Source of the DNA: Rahnella aceris
GTDB taxonomy: Bacteria; Pseudomonadota; Gammaproteobacteria; Enterobacterales; Enterobacteriaceae
Direction of reading: 5' to 3'
NCBI RefSeq assembly: GCF_011684115.1
Contig: NZ_JAADJV010000001.1
Coordinates: forward strand, 806,001-870,000
Length of the DNA: 64,000 bases
In this document: piece after piece, positions 17,308-23,804 of the stretch
How positions within the stretch are numbered: the first letter of the stretch is position 1
Layout: each line of letters starts with the position of its first letter
Notes under the pieces: model-generated
Seen by the model: the letters and a program-made list of their open reading frames with translations, nothing else
Told to the model about the DNA's origin: nothing
Database searches by the model: none
Made by a program: the position numbers and the translations under genes

Positions 17308-18051
17308 TCAATGTAAGATTTGATCTAAGAAACGTTGTGCCCGCAGGCTGACATCGCCGCCGAAGAATTTTTCGCCGGTCGCGTTTTCGATGATTTCGCC
17401 GTTTTCCATAAAGACGATGTGATTGGCTGCACGTTTCGCGAAGCCCATTTCATGCGTGACCACAATGCTGGTCATGCCTTCGGCGCTGAGATCGGCCATC
17501 ACGTCGAGCACTTCGCGGATCATTTCCGGGTCGAGCGCCGAAGTCGGCTCGTCAAACAGCATCAGTTTGGGTTTCATCGCCAGTGCACGGGCAATGGCGA
17601 CACGTTGCTGCTGGCCGCCGGAAAGTTCATCCGGGAACGAATCGGCTTTATCAGGAATTCGTACTTTGCCGAGCAGTTCCAGTGCCTGCGCCTCGGCTTC
17701 ACTGCGGCTGACGCCCAGCACGGTCATCGGCGCGAGCATGATGTTTTCGGCCGCCGTCAGATGGGAAAACAGTTCGTAGTTCTGGAACACCATGCCGATG
17801 TCACGGCGTAATTTATGCGGCTCGATACTGGCGTGGGTGATGTCCTGATTGCGAAAGAAGATCGACCCCCCCTGGATCGGCTCCAGCAAATTGATGCAGC
17901 GCAGCAGGGTAGATTTGCCTGAGCCTGACGGACCAATCAGCACCACGGTTTCGCCCTGAACCACATTCAGGGAACAGTTTTTAAGCACGTGTTGTGCGCC
18001 AAAATGTTTATCGACGCCGATGATTTCCAGAACCGGTTTGGATTGACTCAC
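17308..18051 (-). CDS. Polar amino acid ABC transporter ATP-binding protein (GlnQ-like)
   Basis: A 247-residue ATPase of the polar amino acid uptake family: Walker A 'GPSGSGKSTLLRCINLLEP', Q-loop 'VFQNYELFSHLT', signature 'LSGGQQQR' and Walker B 'LMLFDEPTSALDPEM', ending with the family-typical 'RAQRFLDQIL'. It drives the adjacent permease, 10 bp upstream in the operon. The neighbouring hydrolases suggest the cargo is an amino acid derivative, not a plain amino acid. Confidence 0.93.
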   Translation of the reverse strand: MSQSKPVLEIIGVDKHFGAQHVLKNCSLNVVQGETVVLIGPSGSGKSTLLRCINLLEPIQGGSIFFRNQDITHASIEPHKLRRDIGMVFQNYELFSHLTAAENIMLAPMTVLGVSRSEAEAQALELLGKVRIPDKADSFPDELSGGQQQRVAIARALAMKPKLMLFDEPTSALDPEMIREVLDVMADLSAEGMTSIVVTHEMGFAKRAANHIVFMENGEIIENATGEKFFGGDVSLRAQRFLDQILH

Positions 18052-18061
18052 GGACTTCTCC

Positions 18062-18775
18062 TCAGTTTGGCGTGCTGCTGCGCAGCAGGCGTTCAGTCAG
18101 TGACAGCGCGGGTTTCTTGCGCTTTTTCGGATCAAGCGAACGTTCCAGCCAGGCCTGTCCGACCATGAATACGGAAGTCAGCACCAGGTAGTAAATACCT
18201 GCGGCGCACAGTGCTTCGAAATATCGGAAGCTGGCGCTGGCGGTCTGATTGGCGATAAGCAGCAGTTCCTGCACGGCAATCACCGACACCAGTGCGCTCG
18301 ACTTCAGCATGCTGATCATCTGATTGCCCATCGGCGGCAACACGATGCGCGCGGCCTGTGGCAACACAATCTTGCGCATGATCTGGCTCTGAGTCATGCC
18401 GAGCGCCATCCCCGCCGTTCGCTGCCCGCTGCGTACGGCCTGTAAGCCGGAGCGTAAAATCTCCGCCATATACGCCCCTTCATTTAAGGACAGCGCCATC
18501 ACCGCACAGGTGAAAGCGGAGAAGCGCAGGCCGAAGGTTGGCAGGACGTTGTAAACGAAAATAATCTGGAACAGCACCGGTGTGCCGCGAAATAACCAGA
18601 GATAGAAGAAGGCCAGAACGGATCCCGCCCGGAAGCGGGATTCCTGCAGCAGGGCCAGCACCAGCCCCGCAATAATGCCAAAGAACAACGAGCACACCGT
18701 TAACAACAAGGTCATTAATGCGCCCTGAAAGAACGCCGGTGAGAACAGGTATTGCCAAACAAGATCAAGTGACAT
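18062..18775 (-). CDS. Polar amino acid ABC transporter permease
   Basis: A 237-residue inner-membrane permease with about five membrane segments and the HisM/GlnP family loop 'EAYMAEILRSGLQAV'-like region (here 'NEGAYMAEILRSGLQAVRSG') followed by 'AGMALGMTQSQIMRKIVLPQ', the EAA coupling loop. Only one permease gene is present, so it likely works as a homodimer. It lies 46 bp after the binding-protein gene and 10 bp before the ATPase. Confidence 0.92.
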   Translation of the reverse strand: MSLDLVWQYLFSPAFFQGALMTLLLTVCSLFFGIIAGLVLALLQESRFRAGSVLAFFYLWLFRGTPVLFQIIFVYNVLPTFGLRFSAFTCAVMALSLNEGAYMAEILRSGLQAVRSGQRTAGMALGMTQSQIMRKIVLPQAARIVLPPMGNQMISMLKSSALVSVIAVQELLLIANQTASASFRYFEALCAAGIYYLVLTSVFMVGQAWLERSLDPKKRKKPALSLTERLLRSSTPN

Positions 18776-18821
18776 GAACTTTCCTCAACGTCAGGGCAAC
18801 GCTTTACTTAACATCACGGTT

Positions 18822-19640
18822 TCAGAAAATGGACACCGAAGCCGGGAACTGCCATTTGCTGATGATTTTTTGATAAGTTCCGTCTTTCACCACGTCCTGA
18901 AGGCCTTTTTCCAGCAGCGATTTCATTTCGGTATCGCCTTTACGCACGGCAAAACCGATGTGCGTGTCTGCTTCAAACTCAGCGCCGACGGCTTCGAAGG
19001 TATCGCCTTTTTCACTCAGCAGCGCCACAGCACCCGGCGTTGACAGGAATTCTGCATCAGCACGTTTTTGTGCCACTGCGACGGCGGAATCCGTGGCAGC
19101 CGGGAAGGTCAGCACGGTCAGCGCCGGTTTTTTCGCATCCAGACATTTTTGGTTGTCTGCACGCGCCTGACTTTCTTCAATGCCGCCCAGCGTCACGGCG
19201 ATGTTTTTGCCGCACAGGGACAAATCACGACCGGTGATTTTTTCCGGATTGCCTTTCGCCACAATGACGCGGCTGCCGATTTTCAGGTACGGCACAAAAT
19301 CCACCTGCTCAGAACGGGTCGGGTTGATGTACATCGCTGAGTTGATGATATCGAGACGTTTGCCCTGCAACGCGGGGATCAGTCCTTTGAACTCCATCGA
19401 CATCGGTTCCGGTGTCAGCGCCAGTTTTTTCGACAGGGCGGTGATGAGATCGATATCGAAACCGGTCAGCTTGCCATCTTTAGTAAATTCAAACGGCATG
19501 AACGTGGCGGCGGTGCCATACGTCAGATGACCTTTACTGACCAGAACTGGCGCAGCAGCCTGGCTGAACAACGGGGCACTCAGGCAAATAGCGGCCAGAG
19601 AGACGGCGGCATATCGACGCAAAAAAGCTTTTTTTGACAT
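18822..19640 (-). CDS. Amino acid ABC transporter periplasmic binding protein (SBP family 3)
   Basis: A 272-residue exported protein with a signal peptide ending near 'SQAAA' (about residue 29) and the family 3 pattern 'LTYGTAATFMPFEF' and 'GFDIDLITALSKKL'. It is the first gene of the seven-gene operon, divergent from the two-winged-helix GntR gene, with a 190-bp intergenic region holding the probable operator. The closest ligand class is polar amino acids, but the arginine that usually grips the alpha-carboxylate cannot be confirmed by eye. The mature protein contains two Cys in 'LSLCGKN' and 'NQKCLDA' that could form a disulfide. Confidence 0.9.
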   Translation of the reverse strand: MSKKAFLRRYAAVSLAAICLSAPLFSQAAAPVLVSKGHLTYGTAATFMPFEFTKDGKLTGFDIDLITALSKKLALTPEPMSMEFKGLIPALQGKRLDIINSAMYINPTRSEQVDFVPYLKIGSRVIVAKGNPEKITGRDLSLCGKNIAVTLGGIEESQARADNQKCLDAKKPALTVLTFPAATDSAVAVAQKRADAEFLSTPGAVALLSEKGDTFEAVGAEFEADTHIGFAVRKGDTEMKSLLEKGLQDVVKDGTYQKIISKWQFPASVSIF

Positions 19641-19788
19641 GACAGACTCCAGTTTCCCATGAGCAGGATTGCTCTTTGTGTCTCATTAAATACAATTAAA
19701 TTTGTGAGTCAAGGCTCTTTTTTGGTGCATTAATTGCACGATTTGGGGGCTTTGTAACCAGACTTCACCATCCTCAAGGCTTGTGATA

Positions 19789-19796
19789 TTGTACAA
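19789..19796. promoter_or_regulatory. Candidate GntR/FadR-type operator TTGTACAA
   Basis: The perfect 8-bp palindrome TTGTACAA fits the core shape reported for FadR-subfamily sites (TnGT...ACnA). It is 36 bp before the divergent GntR gene and about 150 bp before the transporter operon. A single short palindrome can arise by chance, so confidence is modest. Confidence 0.4.
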
Positions 19797-19832
19797 ACCT
19801 AAACAACAAATACTTTCAGGTGCTGCTATTCC

Positions 19833-20732
19833 ATGACCCAAACTACGACAGCCAGCGGAAGGCGTCTGGCAAACCAAATCCTTGACCTGATACGTGAAGC
19901 AAAATTTGAGCCAGGTCATCATCTCAGGGAGCAACAACTGGCTGATATGCTCGGTGTGTCGCGTACGCCGGTGCGTACTGCCCTGAAATTACTGTGTGAA
20001 TTAGGCATTATCGAAGCGCGGCGCAATCAGGGTTTTTTCCTGCTGAAAGCCTTCGATGAACTTCAGCGCATCAGCATTGATATCCCCGCCAGTAATGATC
20101 AGGATTTATACGAGCAACTGGTGAAAGACCGTATCGCCGGAAAGTTGCCGGATTCCCTGACGCAGACGGAAATCGCCCAGCGCTATGACGTCGATCGTGG
20201 TGTGCTGGCGCGCACGTTGCTGCGTCTGGCGGAAGACGGGTTGATCGCCCGCAACAAGGGGCATGGCTGGTCATTCTTACCGACCCTGAATACCGATGTA
20301 GCGCTGAGTAACGGCTACGGATTCCGTCTGATGATTGAGCCGGGTGCGCTCATGGCGGCAGGTTTTCACGCCGATAAAAGCGCGCTGCGCCGCCTGCGGA
20401 TGCAGCATATTTATCTGATTACGCATCCGGATATTCTGGCCGTTGATGGCCGTCAGATTTTCGAAACGGACGCCACCTTTCATGAAATGCTGGCGGAGTT
20501 CAGCGGCAATATTTTTGTTTTACAGGCAATTCAGCAGCAAAACCGGCTGCGCCGCCTGCTGGAGTTCGGCAGTTACACCAATAAACAGCGTGTGCGCGAA
20601 TGGTGCGAGGAACATGTCGCCATCATCGACGCCGTGCTGGAAGGGCGGATGGAAGCGGCGGCGGACATGATGCGCAGCCACCTGCAATCGGCTTATCAGA
20701 TGGTGCTTAACAAAGTCAGCAAAGTGGGGTGA
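19833..20732 (+). CDS. GntR-family regulator with two winged-helix domains and FCD-like region
   Basis: A 299-residue regulator, about 60 longer than usual for the FadR group. Residues 8-75 form the usual GntR winged helix ('EPGHHLREQQLADMLGVSRT', 'IEARRNQGFFL'). Residues about 90-148 look like a second winged helix ('DSLTQTEIAQRYDVDRGVLA', 'LLRLAEDGLIARNKGHGWSF'). An all-helical FCD-like effector region follows. It is divergent from the amino-acid-derivative transporter operon and 39 bp upstream of the SDR gene, so it is the probable regulator of both. A second DNA- or partner-binding domain is notable; ligand unknown. Confidence 0.85.
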   Translation: MTQTTTASGRRLANQILDLIREAKFEPGHHLREQQLADMLGVSRTPVRTALKLLCELGIIEARRNQGFFLLKAFDELQRISIDIPASNDQDLYEQLVKDRIAGKLPDSLTQTEIAQRYDVDRGVLARTLLRLAEDGLIARNKGHGWSFLPTLNTDVALSNGYGFRLMIEPGALMAAGFHADKSALRRLRMQHIYLITHPDILAVDGRQIFETDATFHEMLAEFSGNIFVLQAIQQQNRLRRLLEFGSYTNKQRVREWCEEHVAIIDAVLEGRMEAAADMMRSHLQSAYQMVLNKVSKVG

Positions 20733-20771
20733 TCCGCTGTTTTTGTCTTACATAAACCAGAGGAAAAAGTG

Positions 20772-21557
20772 ATGGATTTTGGTATTCAGGGCCGCGTGGC
20801 GCTGGTCAGTGGCGCAGGCGGCGGTTTAGGCCGTGCGATGGCCATTGCCCTGGCAGGCGAAGGCGTTCAGGTGGCGGTTTGCGGGCGAACGCTGAGTGCG
20901 TTGCAGGAAACTGTCAGCATGATTGAAAAACAGGGCGGTACCGCGCAGGCGTGGGTGCTGGATCTGACAGCACCGGAAAGCTTTGATGATGTGCTGATGC
21001 AAATCCGCCGCACATTCGGACCGGTGGGTATTCTGATAAACAACTCAGGCGGGCCACCGCCGACGAAGGCGGCTGGCGTCGCGCCGGATGCGTGGCAATC
21101 TCAGTTCTCCACGATGGTGAGTTCGCTTATTCAACTGACCGATAAAGTGCTGCCGGATATGCACAATGCGGGCTGGGGGCGGATTATTACCAGCACGTCG
21201 TCGGGCGTGATCGCGCCAATTGCCAACCTCGGCATGTCGAATACTTTACGCATGGCGCTGGTCGGCTGGTCGAAAACGCTGGCCTCCGAAGTGGCGGGTG
21301 ACGGCATCACGGTTAACGTGATGGTGCCGGGGCGTATTTCCACGCAGCGTCTGGGTCAGCTTGATGCCGCACGCGCCGGGCGGGAAGGGACATCGGTCGA
21401 AGAGGTCGCGGCAAAAAGTGCCGCCAGCATTCCGGCAAAACGCTACGGTAAACCGGAAGAGTATGGCGCTGTGGCGGCGTTTCTTGCCAGCCAGCAGGCG
21501 TCATATGTAACCGGTTCGGTGATCCGCGTCGATGGCGGCATGATCCCGTCAATATAA
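20772..21557 (+). CDS. SDR-fold oxidoreductase with non-canonical active site
   Basis: A 261-residue short-chain dehydrogenase/reductase-like protein. The cofactor loop 'SGAGGGLGRAMA', 'NNSGG' and the catalytic-serine segment 'STSSG' are present, but where YxxxK is expected the sequence reads 'IANLGMSNTLRMALVGWSK', with neither Tyr nor the following Lys in register. A sub-branch of SDR proteins shares this substitution and its chemistry is not clear to me. ATG at 20772 is chosen over the GTG one codon earlier; GAGG lies upstream. It probably belongs to the pathway controlled by the preceding GntR gene. Confidence 0.85.
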   Translation: MDFGIQGRVALVSGAGGGLGRAMAIALAGEGVQVAVCGRTLSALQETVSMIEKQGGTAQAWVLDLTAPESFDDVLMQIRRTFGPVGILINNSGGPPPTKAAGVAPDAWQSQFSTMVSSLIQLTDKVLPDMHNAGWGRIITSTSSGVIAPIANLGMSNTLRMALVGWSKTLASEVAGDGITVNVMVPGRISTQRLGQLDAARAGREGTSVEEVAAKSAASIPAKRYGKPEEYGAVAAFLASQQASYVTGSVIRVDGGMIPSI

Positions 21558-21644
21558 ACGCGACGTCAGGACGTGATGCTGCGAATCTGTTTCGTGGCAT
21601 CGCTGTTATTAACCCTGCTAATTTATAAGGGTGACCTATAAGAA

Positions 21645-21661
21645 TGCATGATATTGGTGCA
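21645..21661 (+). promoter_or_regulatory. NtrC-binding site upstream of nac
   Basis: TGCATGATATTGGTGCA matches the NtrC enhancer consensus TGCACCA-N3-TGGTGCA in 12 of 14 informative positions, with a perfect right half. Its centre lies about 175 bp upstream of the expected nac start point, a normal distance for a sigma-54 enhancer. Confidence 0.7.
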
Positions 21662-21800
21662 TCCTTCTTTATCAGCGCAGTGAATTCCCTCTGAGATTCC
21701 CCGCGCCCTCCGTTTCCCACACGTCACGCGTAATAGTTTTCTCTTATATTTTGCGGTATTAGCCTCTGAAGCAGGCGTTTTTAATCTGCGTGCCGGAGAT

Positions 21801-21816
21801 TGGCGTAAATCTTGCT
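21801..21816 (+). promoter_or_regulatory. Sigma-54 promoter of nac
   Basis: TGGCGTAAATCTTGCT has the invariant GG (21802-21803) and GC (21814-21815) separated by exactly 10 bp, with the TTGC[AT] -12 element complete. Transcription would start near 21827, giving a leader of about 80 nt before nac. The klebsiella nac promoter is of this type. Confidence 0.8.
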
Positions 21817-21906
21817 TTTATCAGTCACGCTAATCGTTTGCGTAGATAACTTACCTTCATAACAACAGTCCAGGGTTATCCCTTTTCGCGCAAAATGGAG
21901 ACAGAG

Positions 21907-22833
21907 ATGAATCTCAGACGTCTGAAATACTTTGTGAAAATCGTCGATATTGGCAGTCTGACACAGGCCGCTGATGTTCTGCATATCGCCCAACCGGCAT
22001 TAAGCCAGCAACTGGCGACACTGGAAGGGGAATTGCAGCAACAATTGCTGATTCGCACCAAGCGCGGCGTCACTCCTACCGAAGCAGGTAATATTCTTTA
22101 TTCCCACGCCCAGGCCATTTTGCGCCAGTGCGACCAAATCCACAGTGCCGTGAATAACGCCGGACAATCGCTTAGCGGACAGGTTTCTGTCGGCCTTGCG
22201 CCGGGCACTGCCGCCTCCGGGCTGGCGTTGCCGTTGCTACAGGCTGTCCGCAAGCAGCACCCGGGCATTCTGCTGTATCTCAACGAGAATTTCGGCACTG
22301 CGCTGGGCGATTTAGTGCTCAACGGGCGCATGGATATGGCGGTCTTTTATGGCACCAGCGTGGCCTCAGGGTTGAGCAGTCAGCCGCTGATGAAAGAAGA
22401 TTTGTATCTGGTCGGCGCGCATTCTGTGCCGAATCCGGGTAAATATGTCGAACTGGCTGAGGTGGCAAAACTAAACCTGTTCATGCCGCGTTCCCACAAT
22501 GTCACCCGCCGTCTGGTGGATGATGCGATGGCGTTGCGCCGTTTAAGTGCCAATATCATTGGTGAAATTGAATCTTCCGCCACGCTGACTGCCGCCGTTG
22601 CCAGCGGTCTGGGGGCGACTATTTTGCCTGAATCCGCTGCCCGCACCATGACGGGTCCGGCTAAAGCCTGGATGTCATGCATCAGCAGTCCGGCGATTCA
22701 GGTTCCGCTTTCGCTGTGTGTTTGTGAAACGCTGGCGTTATCGCAGGAAGCCATGGCGGTGAAGAAGATCCTGCTGTCTCTGGTTTTCGAACAGACGGCT
22801 CCGGTGGCAGAGCCGATGTTAGTGGCGAGTTAA
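21907..22833 (+). CDS. nac: LysR-type nitrogen assimilation regulator Nac
   Basis: A 308-residue LysR-family regulator that couples nitrogen limitation to sigma-70 promoters. The N-terminal 90 residues, starting 'MNLRRLKYFVKIVDIGSLTQ', and 'LLIRTKRGVTPTEAG', 'SVGLAPGTAASGLALPLLQ' match Nac as I remember it from Klebsiella almost residue for residue, and the C-terminal 'GEIESSATLTAAVASGLGAT' also fits. I chose the ATG at 21907: the GGAG at 21897-21900 is its ribosome site, which would be destroyed as such if the upstream ATG at 21895 were used. A sigma-54 promoter and an NtrC site upstream support the identity independently. Confidence 0.93.
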   Translation: MNLRRLKYFVKIVDIGSLTQAADVLHIAQPALSQQLATLEGELQQQLLIRTKRGVTPTEAGNILYSHAQAILRQCDQIHSAVNNAGQSLSGQVSVGLAPGTAASGLALPLLQAVRKQHPGILLYLNENFGTALGDLVLNGRMDMAVFYGTSVASGLSSQPLMKEDLYLVGAHSVPNPGKYVELAEVAKLNLFMPRSHNVTRRLVDDAMALRRLSANIIGEIESSATLTAAVASGLGATILPESAARTMTGPAKAWMSCISSPAIQVPLSLCVCETLALSQEAMAVKKILLSLVFEQTAPVAEPMLVAS

Positions 22834-22868
22834 GCGGGGCGTTAACATTCAGCTAACCAGAGCAAGGC

Positions 22869-22901
22869 AAAAAAATCCCCGGCGCATAGATTTTGCCGGG
22901 G
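22869..22901 (-). terminator. Rho-independent terminator of the holin-like gene
   Basis: CCCCGGC at 22877-22883 pairs with GCCGGGG at 22895-22901; on the minus strand a run of seven T follows the stem. It lies between nac and the holin-like gene and may also limit readthrough from nac. Confidence 0.8.
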
Positions 22902-22916
22902 AAGAGGTGAATGCGC

Positions 22917-23252
22917 TTATTTAGACGCCGGACTGTAGTTGTCAACAAAGCCAGCGATTCTCTTACCGATAAGGGTGAGAAGTGGCCCGGCAAATACCCC
23001 GCCCAAACCGGCAATGACCAGTAACCGGTCATCGTTGGCGTTGCGTGACAGAACGAAAATACTCAACAGCATTCCGCTGAAGCAGGAAACAACAATCTGC
23101 AACAGGCATGCCCTGATTTCATCCAGGATGGGTTTCCGCTGCCTGAGCATGATATAGCGAACAATCCCGCCCCACGCCGCCATTCCAATGACGCAAAGTA
23201 CAATACGGTGATCCATCAGGAGGATGTCCCGGATATGTGTTGCCTCGATCAT
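22917..23252 (-). CDS. Small membrane protein, holin-like (LydA/phage holin type)
   Basis: A 111-residue protein with three hydrophobic segments at about 15-34, 47-67 and 78-98, and charged ends: 'RIVLCVIGMAAWGGIVRYIM', 'LLQIVVSCFSGMLLSIFVLS', 'GLGGVFAGPLLTLIGKRIAG'. Size, topology and the 'GG.F.GP.....GKR' ending resemble P2 LydA-like phage holins. No endolysin, spanin or other phage gene is adjacent, so it may be a solitary phage remnant or a domesticated membrane protein. It has its own terminator. Assignment is by resemblance and is not firm. Confidence 0.5.
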   Translation of the reverse strand: MIEATHIRDILLMDHRIVLCVIGMAAWGGIVRYIMLRQRKPILDEIRACLLQIVVSCFSGMLLSIFVLSRNANDDRLLVIAGLGGVFAGPLLTLIGKRIAGFVDNYSPASK

Positions 23253-23426
23253 AGTGATGCCCTCAGAAGTAAAAATGAATTCTCAATAAAACTAATGCGG
23301 CTAAATTATCACCAGATACGAGGGGGCTAAAATCACAAGACAACACATTTCACTGTGAGGTTTTCAGGCTGACATCACCGGGCAATTAAAAAATATAAAA
23401 GGCTTTGCATTTCAGGTGGTGTGACG

Positions 23427-23456
23427 ACACCTTCCCCTGTGTGAAGAGGAAGGTGT
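23427..23456. repeat. 9-bp inverted repeat downstream of ybdD
   Basis: ACACCTTCC at 23427-23435 pairs with GGAAGGTGT at 23448-23456 around a 12-nt loop. There is no T-run on the minus strand after it, so it is more likely a 3' stability stem than a classical terminator of the cstA-ybdD transcript. Confidence 0.45.
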
Positions 23457-23498
23457 AAAACACGACATCGTGACTGAGCCGGAGGGGTCACTCTGATG

Positions 23499-23804
23499 TC
23501 AGCACGGACACTTCCCCATTTTCCCGCCTTCGCTCGGGAACCGGGCTTCAAGGCATCGCCGGTGGAATTCGCGTTCGGTCATCGGCGTCATTTCCGGGTG
23601 TCTGACCTTCATGTGCCGGACATAATTCTGATAATCCTGCACGCCGACCATCAGGCGAAAACTCTGAGCAGTGCGTTTTATCGCCAGTTTCAGCCAGCCG
23701 GTCACATTGTGTGGTTTGGGCTGCACGGTGAACAACGGCTGACAGCGGATGACGTGTAACGCCGCAGGGCGCGCGGTTTTAAATAATGCTCTTGAATCAG
23801 ACAT
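23499..23804 (-). CDS. ybdD: YbdD/YjiX family protein (DUF466)
   Basis: A 101-residue cytoplasmic protein whose last 55 residues carry the DUF466 pattern 'LMVGVQDYQNYVRHMKVRHP' and 'MTEREFHRRCLEARF', ending in Cys-Pro-Cys. Partner proteins of CstA/BtsT have this domain and are usually 65-70 residues, so about 35 extra N-terminal residues are present. The ATG at 23804 overlaps the end of cstA by 8 bp, with a GAGG ribosome site inside cstA. An in-frame GTG before 'TGWLKLAIKR' would give the usual length but has no clear ribosome site. It is translationally coupled to the transporter. Confidence 0.85.
   Translation of the reverse strand: MSDSRALFKTARPAALHVIRCQPLFTVQPKPHNVTGWLKLAIKRTAQSFRLMVGVQDYQNYVRHMKVRHPEMTPMTEREFHRRCLEARFPSEGGKMGKCPC

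Noticed and set aside
23427..23456. Inverted repeat considered as a CRISPR repeat unit
   Set aside because: It occurs once only and has no spacers; no CRISPR array or cas gene is in the window.
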